DNA from: Thermus brockianus
GTDB taxonomy: Bacteria; Deinococcota; Deinococci; Deinococcales; Thermaceae
Length of the DNA: 64,000 nucleotides
Assembly (NCBI RefSeq): GCF_001880325.1
Contig: NZ_CP016312.1
Span: 992,001-1,056,000 of the forward strand
Direction: 5' to 3'
A program made the position numbers and the translations under genes. Below are positions 54,195 to 62,418 of the stretch, one piece after another. Within the stretch, counting starts at the first letter, position 1. Each line of letters opens with the position of its first letter. The notes under the pieces were generated by a model that saw nothing but the letters and a program-made list of their open reading frames with translations, did not search any database and was not told where the DNA came from.

Positions 54195-55650
54195 GCTTAC
54201 TCGGGGGCTTTGGGTCTTTATAGGCCTGGTTATCCCTTCCCTGGCCTGGGGCCAAGGGGCCGAGGAGTATTTCGCCCGCTGCCAAAGGCTATACAACCAA
54301 GGAGCCTTGGAAAGCGCCCAGATGACCTGCGAGCTTGCCCTGGTGAGCGACCCCAACCACGCCCCAAGCCTTCGGCTCCTCGCCCGCATCGCCTTGGAAA
54401 GGGGCGAGCTGGCCCAAGCGGGCACCTACCTGGAGCGCCTGGGGGACGACCCCGAGGGCCTGGTCCTGAAGGCGAGGCTCCTTTTGGCCCAGGGGAGGCC
54501 GGGGGAGGTCCTGCGCCTCCCCTTGGGGCAGGACCCGGAGGCCCGGCTTGCGAGGGCTTTGGCCCTCGAGGCCCTAAAGCGGCCGGAAGCGGCCCTGGCC
54601 GAGGCCCAGGCCCTCCCCCCTACCCCAGAAGTGCGCCTCCTCCTGGCCCGGCTCCACCTGGAGCTCGGCAACCCGGAAGCGGGCCTTCTGGCCTTGGGCT
54701 CCACCCAGGAGGAAAGGCTAGCGCGGGGGCGCCTCCTTTTCCTCGTGGGGCGGCCCACGGAGGCCATCCCCCTTCTGGAAGCCCTCCTCCCGGAGCTTGG
54801 GGAAAAGCCCGAGCTGAAGGCCCAGGCCCTCGCCACCTTGACCCTGGCCTACCTGGGCCAAGGGGACGTTGGGCGGGGCCTGGCGGCCCTTGGGCAACTT
54901 TCCCAGGTGGAAAACCTCCCCGGGCGCTTCCTCGCCACGGCCTGGCCTTGGCTTTCCGCCCTCCTCGCCTTCTTGGTCCTCATCCTCCTGGGGGAAAGCC
55001 GCATAGAGCCCCTGCGCACCGTGGAGGTGGTGGAAAACCCCTTACCGGGCCCGGGAAGCCTCTACCTCTTGGCCCTCCTGGCCCTCCTTCTGGCCCTGGG
55101 CTTCGCCGCCCTAATGGGCAAGCTCCTTTTCGCCAACCTCCTCGCCTTCCTTACCCCCTACCAAGGGGAAAAGGTGCTCCCAAGCCTCTACCTGGCCTAC
55201 GGGGCCTTCCTCCTCCTGGGCCTCCTCCTCTGGCAACGGAAGCGGCTACCCGCCCTTTTGGGCCCCTGGGGCAGCTGGGTGGAAGGGTTTTGGGTGGGGC
55301 CCGCCTTGGTCCTCCTCCTCTTGGCCTACGGCCTCCTGCGCCCCTTCCTCGGCCTGTCCACCCTTCCCCTAAACCTCCTCACCTTCCTGGGCCTGGCCCT
55401 TATGGAGCCCTTCTTCCGCGGCCTGGTCCCTTGGGTCTTCAAGGAGCGCTACAAGGACCTGGCCCCCGCCCTATCCGCCCTCTTCTTCGCCCTGGCGGTG
55501 CCGGGGCCCACCCTTCTCCTCCTCCTCGTGGGGGCTGGGCTTTTGTGGGCCAAGGAGCGGGCGGGGAGCGTCCTGGGCCTAAGCCTAGGCTGGGTGGTGG
55601 CGGGGGTGGTCCTCTCGCTCTTTCCCCCCGCATGGTTAAGGCGCTTCTAG
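54190..55650 (+). CDS. TPR protein with C-terminal multi-pass membrane domain
   Basis: 486 residues. A signal peptide (LTRGLWVFIGLVIPSLAWGQ) leads to TPR-like repeats at about 25-260 (YFARCQRLYNQGALESAQMT, LLARIALERGELAQAGTYLE, LLLARLHLELGNPEAGLLAL), then about eight transmembrane helices. One bears LMEPFFRGLVPWVF, a degenerate version of the CPBP/Abi protease motif EE-x3-RG with the first Glu lost. Catalysis is therefore doubtful. The IS has inserted at its start codon: the ATG survives through the target duplication, but the original promoter is now 1.05 kb away. One base separates it from the next gene. Confidence 0.75.
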   Translation: MKLTRGLWVFIGLVIPSLAWGQGAEEYFARCQRLYNQGALESAQMTCELALVSDPNHAPSLRLLARIALERGELAQAGTYLERLGDDPEGLVLKARLLLAQGRPGEVLRLPLGQDPEARLARALALEALKRPEAALAEAQALPPTPEVRLLLARLHLELGNPEAGLLALGSTQEERLARGRLLFLVGRPTEAIPLLEALLPELGEKPELKAQALATLTLAYLGQGDVGRGLAALGQLSQVENLPGRFLATAWPWLSALLAFLVLILLGESRIEPLRTVEVVENPLPGPGSLYLLALLALLLALGFAALMGKLLFANLLAFLTPYQGEKVLPSLYLAYGAFLLLGLLLWQRKRLPALLGPWGSWVEGFWVGPALVLLLLAYGLLRPFLGLSTLPLNLLTFLGLALMEPFFRGLVPWVFKERYKDLAPALSALFFALAVPGPTLLLLLVGAGLLWAKERAGSVLGLSLGWVVAGVVLSLFPPAWLRRF

Positions 55651-55651
55651 G

Positions 55652-56434
55652 ATGCGCCCCGTTTTCTTCCTCTCCGACTTCGGCCTCCAAGACCCCTATG
55701 TGGGGGTGGTGAAGGCGGTTTTAGCCCAGAAGGCTCCCGGCATAGGGGTGGTGGACCTGGCCCACGACCTCCCCCCCCAGGACCTGCGCCGGGCGGCCTA
55801 CGCCCTCTTTGAGGCGGTGCCCTACCTGCCCGAAGGGAGCGTCATTCTGGCGGTGGTGGACCCCGGGGTGGGGACGGCACGGCGGGCCGTGGCCGCCTTG
55901 GGCCGGCGGGCCTACGTGGGCCCGGATAACGGCCTCTTCACCCTGGCCTGGCTCCTGGACCCGCCCAGGCGGGCCTATGCCCTGGACAGGGTTAAGCCCC
56001 CCAGGCCCCAAAGCCTGGACCCCTTACCCGGATGGCGCCCGGGGGCGTTCACCTTTCACGGCCGCGACCGCTTCGCCCCCGCCGCCGCCCACCTGGCCCT
56101 GGGGCTTCCCCCGGAAGCCCTGGGGGAGGAGGTTCCGGTGGAAAGCCTCCTAAGGCTTCCCCTCGCCCTGACCCCGGGGCCGGAAGGGGAGATCCTCACC
56201 TTTGACCGCTTCGGCAACGCCATCACCACCCTCCTCCAGGCCCCCCTAGGGGGATGGGTGGAGGTGGCGGGGCGGAGGGTGCCCATCCGCCGCACCTTCG
56301 GCGAGGTGGAGGTGGGGGAAGGGGTGGCCTATCTGGGAAGCGCAGGGCTTTTGGAGATCGCCCTCAACCGGGGAAGCGCCCGGGAGGCCTGGGGCCTCGA
56401 GGAGGGTATGCCCGTGCGCCTCACCGGTCCTTGA
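55652..56434 (+). CDS. SAM hydroxide adenosyltransferase (DUF62)
   Basis: 260 residues. RPVFFLSDFGLQDPYVGVVK, VVDLAHDLPPQDLRRAAYAL, SVILAVVDPGVGTARRAVAA, YVGPDNGLFTLAWLL and FHGRDRFAPAAAHLALG match the family that hydrolyses S-adenosylmethionine with water to adenosine and methionine (SAM hydrolase, fluorinase relatives). The Asp-x2-Gly and the Asp/Arg/His triad region are intact. It is translationally close to the TPR membrane gene (1-bp gap), so its expression is probably affected by the IS. It converges with surE (14-bp overlap). Confidence 0.92.
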   Translation: MRPVFFLSDFGLQDPYVGVVKAVLAQKAPGIGVVDLAHDLPPQDLRRAAYALFEAVPYLPEGSVILAVVDPGVGTARRAVAALGRRAYVGPDNGLFTLAWLLDPPRRAYALDRVKPPRPQSLDPLPGWRPGAFTFHGRDRFAPAAAHLALGLPPEALGEEVPVESLLRLPLALTPGPEGEILTFDRFGNAITTLLQAPLGGWVEVAGRRVPIRRTFGEVEVGEGVAYLGSAGLLEIALNRGSAREAWGLEEGMPVRLTGP

Positions 56435-57170
56435 ACCAGGCCTCCACCTCGGCCAGGTATTCCCGGGCGGTGAAGTCCAGGCTCACGGGGGTGACCGAGA
56501 TGTACCCCTGGCGCACCGCCCAAAGGTCCGTCCCCTCCTCCTCCTCCCCCACGGGGGTGCCGGCGATCCAGTAGTAGGGCCTCCCCTCGGGGTCCAGCCG
56601 CTCCACCACGGTGTCCTCAAAGTGATGGGTGGAAAGCCGGGTGACCTTGACCCCCTTGGGCGGGCGGGCGGGAAAGTTCACGTTGAGGAGAACCCCTTTG
56701 GGCAGGCCCTTCTCCATCACCCAGCGGGCGATCCTCACCGCATGGCGGGCGGCCTCGGCGAAGTCCAACTCCTCCCCGGAGGTGTCCAGGCTGAAGGCGA
56801 TGGCCGGGATGCCCAAGGAGGTGGCCTCGAGGGCCGCCGCCACCGTGCCCGAGTGGGTGAGGTCTAACCCCAGGTTCACCCCGATGTTGATGCCGGAAAC
56901 CACCAGGTCCGGCCGGCCTAGAAGGTGCACCCCCAGGACCACGCAGTCCGCCGGGGTGCCGTCCACCCGGTAGGCGGGGATCTCCCCAAAGCCGGCGCTT
57001 TGCGTGTGCTTGAAGCGCAAGGGGCGGCGCACGGTGATGCCGTGGCCCACCGCCGACTGCTCCACGTCGGGGGCCACCACGTACACCTCGCCCAGGGCCC
57101 GCATGGCTAGGCCCAAGGCCTTGATGCCCGGGGAGAAGATGCCGTCGTCGTTGGAAACGAGGATGCGCAT
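56421..57170 (-). CDS. surE: 5'/3'-nucleotidase SurE
   Basis: 249 residues. Metal-binding MRILVSNDDGIFSPGIKALG (Asp8-Asp9), VYVVAPDVEQSAVGHGITV with Ser for phosphate, GGTPADCV-like VDGTPADCVVLGVHLL, VVSGINIGVNLGLDLTHSGT with the Asn ligand, AAALEATSLGIPAIAFSLD. It dephosphorylates nucleoside monophosphates in stationary-phase survival. The ATG at 57170 is preceded by TAGGCT and six bases (TAGGGC), another leaderless-type start. Confidence 0.96.
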   Translation of the reverse strand: MRILVSNDDGIFSPGIKALGLAMRALGEVYVVAPDVEQSAVGHGITVRRPLRFKHTQSAGFGEIPAYRVDGTPADCVVLGVHLLGRPDLVVSGINIGVNLGLDLTHSGTVAAALEATSLGIPAIAFSLDTSGEELDFAEAARHAVRIARWVMEKGLPKGVLLNVNFPARPPKGVKVTRLSTHHFEDTVVERLDPEGRPYYWIAGTPVGEEEEGTDLWAVRQGYISVTPVSLDFTAREYLAEVEAWFKDR

Positions 57171-57176
57171 GCCCTA

Positions 57177-57182
57177 AGCCTA
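57177..57182 (-). promoter_or_regulatory. -10 box of surE (leaderless)
   Basis: TAGGCT on the minus strand, TAGGGC, then ATG. Nearly the same 15-nt block as before the genes at 1308 and 40874. Confidence 0.55.
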
Positions 57183-57186
57183 AAGC

Positions 57187-57214
57187 AAAGGAAGCCCCCA
57201 AGGGGGCTTCCTTT
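57187..57214 (-). terminator. Terminator after csp
   Basis: Perfect 13-bp stem AAAGGAAGCCCCC/GGGGGCTTCCTTT with a 2-nt nominal loop, 12 nt past the csp stop. The stem itself supplies A and T tracts on both sides, so it can act in either direction. Confidence 0.88.
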
Positions 57215-57226
57215 GGCCATCCTCCT

Positions 57227-57433
57227 TTAGATGCGGCGGACCTTCTTGGCCTGGGGGCCCTTGCCGCCCCGGCCCGGCTCCACCTCAAACTCCACCCGCT
57301 CCCCCTCGTTCAGGGTGCGAAACCCTTCGGCCTCGATGGCCGAGAAGTGCACGAACACGTCCGGACCCTCTTCCTGCTGGATGAACCCGTAGCCTTTTTC
57401 CGCGTTGAACCACTTAACGGTACCCTTCTTCAT
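57227..57433 (-). CDS. Cold-shock protein (CspA family)
   Basis: 68 residues. RNP1 GYGFIQ within [17 protein letters not shown] and RNP2 DVFVHFS define the nucleic-acid-binding cold-shock domain; the tail is basic ([15 protein letters not shown]). An RNA chaperone that destabilises mRNA structure. The start [10 protein letters not shown] is canonical. It has its own promoter, a 5' UTR of about 40 nt, and its own terminator. Confidence 0.96.
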   Translation of the reverse strand: MKKGTVKWFNAEKGYGFIQQEEGPDVFVHFSAIEAEGFRTLNEGERVEFEVEPGRGGKGPQAKKVRRI

Positions 57434-57480
57434 GCTTCTCCTTCATCCCGAAAACCCACTTGGCTTTCCAGGGACTCCCC

Positions 57481-57509
57481 ACTATCCCACGGGGGGAGGA
57501 AAAAGTCAA
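57481..57509 (-). promoter_or_regulatory. csp promoter
   Basis: On the minus strand, TTGACT (57509-57504), a 17-nt spacer and GATAGT (57486-57481). The transcript start is expected near 57474. Confidence 0.65.
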
Positions 57510-57513
57510 GCCC

Positions 57514-57532
57514 CCCCAGGGAACCCCTGGGG
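57514..57532 (-). terminator. Terminator after slyD
   Basis: 8-bp stem CCCCAGGG/CCCTGGGG with a 3-nt loop, 16 nt past the slyD stop, followed in the minus direction by GGGCTTGACTTTTTCC. The T tract is offset by 8 nt and shares DNA with the csp -35 box. Confidence 0.6.
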
Positions 57533-57547
57533 AGGCCTGGCCCACGC

Positions 57548-58015
57548 CTAGTGGGAATGCCCGCCCTCGTGCACGTGGCCGTGCAGGAGCTCCTCGGGGG
57601 TAGCCTCCCGCACCTTCACCACCTCCACCTGGAAGTCCAGGTCCTTGCCCGCCAGGGGATGGTTGAAGTCAATGGTGACCTCCTCCCCCTGGACCTCCAC
57701 CACGGTGAGGGGCATGGGGTTCCCCTCCATGTCTTGGGCGTAAAACTGGGCCCCCGGGGCCACCTCAGCGTCCTCGGGGAAGGCGGAGAGGGGCACCACC
57801 TGCACCCCTTCCGGATCGTGGGGGCCGTAGGCCTTCTCCGCCGGCACGTGGGCCTGGAAGGCTTCGCCCTCCTCGCGGCCCTCCAGGGCCTCCTCGAGGC
57901 CCCGGATGAGGTTGCCGTGCCCGTGCAGGTAGGAAAGCTCCCCCTGGTCCAAAACCTCCCCCTCCACCTGGAGGGTGTAGCGAATGGTGACCACCTTGTC
58001 CTGTCCTACTTTCAT
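57548..58015 (-). CDS. slyD: FKBP-type peptidylprolyl isomerase SlyD
   Basis: 155 residues. FKBP core: MKVGQDKVVTIRYTLQVEGE, LSYLHGHGNLIRGLEEALEG, then the inserted-in-flap chaperone domain (AEKAYGPHDPEGVQVVPLSA to FYAQDMEGNPMPLTVVEV) and the return strand VTIDFNHPLAGKDLDFQVEV. The His-rich tail HGHVHEGGHSH binds nickel in this family. It combines prolyl isomerase and holdase activity. ATG 58015 is preferred over the GTG two codons earlier because GGAAGGGTG precedes it. Confidence 0.96.
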   Translation of the reverse strand: MKVGQDKVVTIRYTLQVEGEVLDQGELSYLHGHGNLIRGLEEALEGREEGEAFQAHVPAEKAYGPHDPEGVQVVPLSAFPEDAEVAPGAQFYAQDMEGNPMPLTVVEVQGEEVTIDFNHPLAGKDLDFQVEVVKVREATPEELLHGHVHEGGHSH

Positions 58016-58084
58016 GTTCACCCTTCCGCAAGCTTGGGGCTTGCTCCTTTCAGGTTAGCAGATGCCCCCCGCCAAGGAAACCCC

Positions 58085-58090
58085 TATAGT
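58085..58090 (+). promoter_or_regulatory. -10 box of the cysteine synthase gene (leaderless)
   Basis: TATAGT, GAGGGT, then the ATG at 58097. Confidence 0.55.
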
Positions 58091-58096
58091 GAGGGT

Positions 58097-59011
58097 ATGC
58101 GGGTGGAAGGGGTCATCGGCAAAACCCCCGTGGTGCGCCTCGCCAAGGTGGTGGAGCCGGGCATGGCCGAGGTCTGGGTGAAGCTGGAGGGGCTAAACCC
58201 AGGGGGCTCCATCAAGGACCGCCCCGCCTGGTACATGATCAAGGACGCCGAGGAAAGGGGGATCCTAAAGCCGGGCTCGGGCCAGGTAATCGTGGAGCCC
58301 ACGAGCGGCAACACGGGCATCGGCCTCGCCATGATCGCCGCAAGCCGGGGCTACCGCCTCATCCTCACCATGCCCGCCCAGATGTCCGAGGAGAGGAAGC
58401 GGGTCCTAAGGGCCTTGGGGGCGGAGCTCGTCCTCACGGACCCGGAAAGGCGGATGCTGGCGGCCAGGGAGGAAGCTCTCCGGCTTAAGGAGGAGCTGGG
58501 GGCCTTCATGCCCGACCAGTTCAAAAACCCCGCCAACGTGCGGGCCCACTACGAGACCACGGGGCCCGAGCTCTACGAGGCCTTGGAGGGGCGCATAGAC
58601 GCCTTCGTCTACGGCTCGGGCACGGGGGGGACCATCACCGGGGTGGGGCGCTACCTGAAGGAGAGAATCCCCCACGTAAAGGTCTTCGCCGTGGAACCCG
58701 CCCGCTCCAACGTCCTCTCCGGGGGGAAGATGGGGCAACACCAGTTCCAGGGCATGGGCCCGGGCTTCATCCCCGAGAACCTGGACCTAAGCCTCCTGGA
58801 CGGGGTCATCCAGGTGTGGGAGGAGGACGCCTTCCCCCTGGCCCGGAGGCTTGCCCGGGAAGAGGGGCTTTTCCTGGGGATGAGCTCCGGGGGCATCGTC
58901 CTTGCCGCCCTCCAGGTGGCGAGGGAACTGGGCCCGGGCAAGCGGGTGGCCTGCATCAGCCCCGATGGGGGGTGGAAGTACCTCTCCACCCCCCTCTACG
59001 CCGAAACCTAG
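58097..59011 (+). CDS. Cysteine synthase (PLP-dependent)
   Basis: 304 residues. The PLP lysine is in NPGGSIKDRPAWYMIKDAEE, the substrate loop in VEPTSGNTGIGLAMIAASRG, the phosphate-binding glycine loop in YGSGTGGTITGVGRYLKE, and the PLP ring-contact Ser in LGMSSGGIVLAALQVA. It makes cysteine from O-acetylserine and sulfide, CysK/CysM type; the SIKDR and RMLAAREEA stretches resemble CysM-like forms, so the subtype is left open. The start is fixed by homology to VIGKTPVVRL. It converges with the LolA-like gene, overlapping by 4 bp. Confidence 0.93.
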   Translation: MRVEGVIGKTPVVRLAKVVEPGMAEVWVKLEGLNPGGSIKDRPAWYMIKDAEERGILKPGSGQVIVEPTSGNTGIGLAMIAASRGYRLILTMPAQMSEERKRVLRALGAELVLTDPERRMLAAREEALRLKEELGAFMPDQFKNPANVRAHYETTGPELYEALEGRIDAFVYGSGTGGTITGVGRYLKERIPHVKVFAVEPARSNVLSGGKMGQHQFQGMGPGFIPENLDLSLLDGVIQVWEEDAFPLARRLAREEGLFLGMSSGGIVLAALQVARELGPGKRVACISPDGGWKYLSTPLYAET

Positions 59012-59658
59012 CGGCGCACCACCTGGGCGTCCTTGGGGTAGCGCTTGAGCTGGCTAGGGGTGAGGCTTGCCCGCTTGAACTCCACCACCTTCAGGTCCGC
59101 CAAAACCTTCCCCGCCTCGTCCAGGAAGAGGAAGCGCAAGGGCCTCGGGTCCGCCTTCAAGATGTAAAGCTCTAGCCGGGCAAAGCCCTGGCCCTCCTTG
59201 GCCTGGCCCACGAGCCTCCAGGCCGGCCCCTCGGGCAGGCGCTCCTCGCCGGCTAGGCGCAGGCTTACCCGCTCGCTTAGGGCCTTCAGGTCGCCCAAGC
59301 CCTGAGGGCTAAAGCCCAGGCCCTGCACCTGGGCCTTCTCCTTGGGGCTGATGATGAGCTGGTTGGTGAGGTAGAGGTAGTTCCAGACCTCCTTCTCGGT
59401 GACCACGGTAAAGTTGCCCTCCAAGGAACCCGGCTTGAGGAACTCTATGCGGTAAAGGTTTTCCTTGGGCAAGGCGTAGACCCGGGCCTGGAGGTTCTCG
59501 GTGCCGGAAGGGCCTTGAACCTGGCCCTGCACCACGGCCTGCCAGGGGCTGGCCAGGTTTTTCTCCACCAGTTCCAAGATCTCCGCCACGGACTGGGCCA
59601 GGGTCAAACCCATAAGCCCAAGGGCCAAGATCCAAAAGGGGCTTCGCCGCACGCTCAT
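59008..59658 (-). CDS. LolA/RseB-like periplasmic carrier protein
   Basis: 216 residues. A signal peptide MSVRRSPFWILALGLMGLTL leads to LAQSVAEILELVEKNLASPW, VYALPKENLYRIEFLKPGSL, TVVTEKEVWNYLYLTNQLII and ADPRPLRFLFLDEAGKVLAD. This is the pattern of the LolA-like half-barrel fold that carries lipids or lipoproteins or senses them. The ATG at 59658 overlaps the preceding stop (ATGA). It is the last gene of a five-gene leftward operon with TetR, an ABC exporter and a beta-barrel. A role in moving a hydrophobic cargo across the periplasm is inference. Confidence 0.75.
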   Translation of the reverse strand: MSVRRSPFWILALGLMGLTLAQSVAEILELVEKNLASPWQAVVQGQVQGPSGTENLQARVYALPKENLYRIEFLKPGSLEGNFTVVTEKEVWNYLYLTNQLIISPKEKAQVQGLGFSPQGLGDLKALSERVSLRLAGEERLPEGPAWRLVGQAKEGQGFARLELYILKADPRPLRFLFLDEAGKVLADLKVVEFKRASLTPSQLKRYPKDAQVVRR

Positions 59659-60446
59659 GGCCACCTCCAGGTGTACCGAACCCAGGCGTAGGGGGACCCT
59701 TGGTGGCCCGCCTCGAGGCCCAGGTCCCCCAACCACACCCCGAGGCTACCCGCCCAAGGGTAGGAAAGGGTGAGATGGAGGCTAGCCTCCCCTAAGTAAA
59801 GCCCCGCCTCCAGCCGGTTCACCCCACCCAGGCGGAGGAGGAGGTCCAACACCTCCCCTTCCTCCCCCACCTCCCCCTTGAAGCCCAAAAGGGCGTAGGG
59901 CCCGGAGGAAACCCCTAGCCCCAGGGTGTAGGTGGCCTCCTGGCGGAAGGCGTAGCTCCCCTCCAAGCGCCAAACCCCGTAAAGCCCCGGTTGCAGGCCG
60001 AAGGTGGCGGGCCGGGAAGGGGTGTTCCCTGCCGCCTCCACACCCCAAACCTCCCTAGGGGTGGCCCGGTAGCGCAGGGCTAGCCGCCCGAAAAACCCCG
60101 CCTCGGGGAAAAGGGGGAAAGCCCCTTGGGGCCGGTACCCAAGCCGCCCCTCCGCCGCCAGGGGCCCCGCGCCGCCCTCCAGGAAAAGGGCACCCCCTAG
60201 GCCCCCTTCCCCCACCTCCCCTTGGGCCCCATAGGCCAAATAGCCCAAAGGCCCCAGGGATAGGCTTCCCAGGTAGCCCAAGGCCCCCCGCCCCACCTGC
60301 CCCTTCAGGTAAACCTCCCCTTCCCCCAGGGCGAAAGCGGCTTCCAGGGCCGGGGTCACCCCGCCCGGGGCCCCGTAAAGCCCCGCCTCCAGCCGCCCCT
60401 GGGCCAGGGCCAGGCCCAAAAGGAAAAGAAGCGCCACTTTCCTCAT
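59655..60446 (-). CDS. Predicted outer-membrane beta-barrel protein
   Basis: 263 residues. A signal peptide MRKVALLFLLGLALAQG is followed by a Gly/Leu/Tyr-rich sequence of alternating hydrophobic strands with no long helix: LGYLGSLSLGPLGYLAYGAQ, LEGSYAFRQEATYTLGLGVS, LGGVNRLEAGLYLGEASLHL. It ends with aromatic VRYTWRWP. This fits a small transmembrane beta-barrel with about 12-14 strands. No named family was recognised. It overlaps both neighbours by 4 nt, so it is tightly coupled to the ABC exporter and the LolA-like protein. Confidence 0.7.
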   Translation of the reverse strand: MRKVALLFLLGLALAQGRLEAGLYGAPGGVTPALEAAFALGEGEVYLKGQVGRGALGYLGSLSLGPLGYLAYGAQGEVGEGGLGGALFLEGGAGPLAAEGRLGYRPQGAFPLFPEAGFFGRLALRYRATPREVWGVEAAGNTPSRPATFGLQPGLYGVWRLEGSYAFRQEATYTLGLGVSSGPYALLGFKGEVGEEGEVLDLLLRLGGVNRLEAGLYLGEASLHLTLSYPWAGSLGVWLGDLGLEAGHQGSPYAWVRYTWRWP

Positions 60447-61564
60447 ACCGCCACCTGCCTTTGGAAGCGGGCCGAGGCCAGGAAGAGGACCAAGAGGGAG
60501 AAGAGGGCCAAGGCCAGGAGATGGGGCCAGAGCACCCCAAAGCCCACCCCTTTGAGCATCACCCCCCGCAGGACCTCAATGAGGTAGCGGGCGGGCACCA
60601 AGTAGGAAAGTATCTGGAAAAAGCGGGGCATGCCGTCTATGGGAAAGACGAAGCCCGAAAGGAAGATGGTGGGAAAGGCATAGGCGTAGGTGCCGAAGAC
60701 CGCCTGCACCTGGGTACGGGCCAGGGTGGAGATCAAAACCCCCGCCGCCAAGGAGCCCAAGACGAAGAGGAACATGGCGAGCAAGAGGAGGAGGAGGCTC
60801 CCCCGCACCGGTACCCCAAAAACCCAGTGCCCCAAGGCCAAGACCAAGAGCGCCACGGCGAAGGCGATGACCAGATAGGGCAGGACCTTGCCCAAGACCA
60901 CCTCGTGGGGGCGCAAGGGGGAGGCCAAGAGGCTTTCCATCATGCGGCTTTCCGCCTCCCGGACGATGGACAGGGCGGTGAGGAGCACGGTGAACATGGT
61001 GAGGACCAGGCCGATGATGCCGGGGATCATGAACCAGGCGGTCTTGTTGTCCGGGTTGTAGAGGGTGTGGAGGGTGGGGCTCAAGGGGGGCAGGACCGCT
61101 TCCCCGGAAAGGGCCCGGCCCACCAGGATGCGGGCGTTCACCTCCTGGATGGCCTTGCGCAAGGTGGCCTGGGCCTGGAAGGCGAAGTTGGGGTCGGTGC
61201 CGTCCACGTAGACCTCCAGGTTCACGCTCTCCCCTCGGCGCACCCTTTCCAAGGCCCCTTTGGGCACCACCAAGCCCACCCGGGCCTGGCCCCGGTCCAC
61301 CGCCGCCACCACCCCCTCGGGGCTTTCCGCCCTCACCGCCAAGCGGAAGCGGTTGTCCCGGGTAAGCTCCGCCAAAAGGGTTTGGCTGATGCGGTCCTGG
61401 GAGGCATCGTAAACCGCCAGGGGGATGTTTTCCAGGGTGAAGTTGATGGCGTAGCCGAAGAGGAGGAGCATCAGGGTGGGCAGAAGGACGATGAGCCGGG
61501 GGAGGACGTGGTCCCGCCGAATTTGCAAAAACTCCTTTTCCGCTAGGGCGAGGATGCGGCTCAT
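60443..61564 (-). CDS. ABC-2 type export permease
   Basis: 373 residues of the YhiH/YbhR-like group. A first helix (HVLPRLIVLLPTLMLLLFGY) is followed by a large extracytoplasmic domain (residues 45-190) and five C-terminal helices. The ABC-2 signature region IVREAESRMMESLLASPLRP leads to HEVVLGKVLPYLVIAFAVAL and FLSGFVFPIDGMPRFFQILS, then YLVPARYLIEVLRGVMLKG. It exports a substrate, often drugs or lipids, with the ATPase encoded just upstream. The start is set at the ATG overlapping the ATPase stop; upstream codons lie inside the ATPase gene. Confidence 0.9.
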   Translation of the reverse strand: MSRILALAEKEFLQIRRDHVLPRLIVLLPTLMLLLFGYAINFTLENIPLAVYDASQDRISQTLLAELTRDNRFRLAVRAESPEGVVAAVDRGQARVGLVVPKGALERVRRGESVNLEVYVDGTDPNFAFQAQATLRKAIQEVNARILVGRALSGEAVLPPLSPTLHTLYNPDNKTAWFMIPGIIGLVLTMFTVLLTALSIVREAESRMMESLLASPLRPHEVVLGKVLPYLVIAFAVALLVLALGHWVFGVPVRGSLLLLLLAMFLFVLGSLAAGVLISTLARTQVQAVFGTYAYAFPTIFLSGFVFPIDGMPRFFQILSYLVPARYLIEVLRGVMLKGVGFGVLWPHLLALALFSLLVLFLASARFQRQVAV

Positions 61565-62418
61565 GCTTCCCCCTTGGTGTAGACCAGGAAGACGTCCTCG
61601 AGGGTGGGCTCGGTGGGCGTGGCGGGGAAGGGTGGGACCGCACCCTTCCGCAGGATGAGGCGCACCCCGTGGCCGCTCGGCCAGGCGTCCCAAACCCCTT
61701 CCACCCGCCGGGCCTCGGCTAAGGTCACGGGGGCGAAGTAGAAGTCCGCCCGCCCCTGGGCCTCGGCCTTGAGCTCCTGCGGGGTGCCCAGGGCCAGGAC
61801 CCGCCCGGCGAAGAGGAGGGCCAGGCGGTGGCAGCGCTCCGCCTCGTCCATGTAATGGGTGGTGACCAGGACCGCCGCCCCCCTTTCCGCCTCCTGGTGG
61901 ATGAGGTCCCAGATGGCCCGGCGGGAAAGGGGATCAAGCCCCGTGGTGGGCTCGTCCAAGAAGAGGACCTCCGGGCGGTGGACCACCGCCTGGGCCAGGG
62001 CCAGGCGTTGCCGCCAGCCCCCGGAGAGGTGGCCCGCCAGGGCCTTGGCGTAGGGGAGAAGGCCAAAGCGCAAAAGGGCCTCCTCCGCCAGCGCCTTCGC
62101 CTCCTTGGGCCGGTAAAGGCGGGCGCGGAAGCGGAGGTTTTCCTCCACGGTGAGGTCGCGGTAGACGCTCTGCTCCTGGGTAGCGTAGCCGATCCTGGCC
62201 TTAACCGCCCAAGGCTCCCGCAGCACATCTAGCCCCGCCACCACCGCCCGCCCCCCATCGGGACGCAACACCCCGGTGAGAACCCGCACCAAGGTGGTCT
62301 TCCCCGCCCCGTTGGGGCCCAAGAGGCCGAAGACCTCCCCGGGGCGCACGGAAAGGCTCACCCGGTCCAGGGCCTTGAGGCTGCCGAAATGCCTCGTCAC
62401 CTCCTCAGCGTGCACCAT
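61561..62418 (-). CDS. ABC exporter ATP-binding protein
   Basis: 285 residues. Walker A GPNGAGKTTLVRVLTG, Q-loop ATQEQSVYRDLTVEENL, signature HLSGGWRQRLALAQAV, Walker B EVLFLDEPTTGLDPLSRRAI, and switch His in VTTHYMDEAERC. The signature is LSGGW rather than LSGGQ, seen in some DrrA/YhiH-type ATPases. A C-terminal extension (about 225-285) follows. It powers the ABC-2 permease (4-nt overlap). It begins inside the tetR-like gene (14-nt overlap). Confidence 0.94.
   Translation of the reverse strand: MVHAEEVTRHFGSLKALDRVSLSVRPGEVFGLLGPNGAGKTTLVRVLTGVLRPDGGRAVVAGLDVLREPWAVKARIGYATQEQSVYRDLTVEENLRFRARLYRPKEAKALAEEALLRFGLLPYAKALAGHLSGGWRQRLALAQAVVHRPEVLFLDEPTTGLDPLSRRAIWDLIHQEAERGAAVLVTTHYMDEAERCHRLALLFAGRVLALGTPQELKAEAQGRADFYFAPVTLAEARRVEGVWDAWPSGHGVRLILRKGAVPPFPATPTEPTLEDVFLVYTKGEA

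Noticed and set aside
57347-58096. 250-codon N-terminal extension of the cysteine synthase
   Set aside because: It runs antisense to csp and slyD. The enzyme's conserved start is at 58097.
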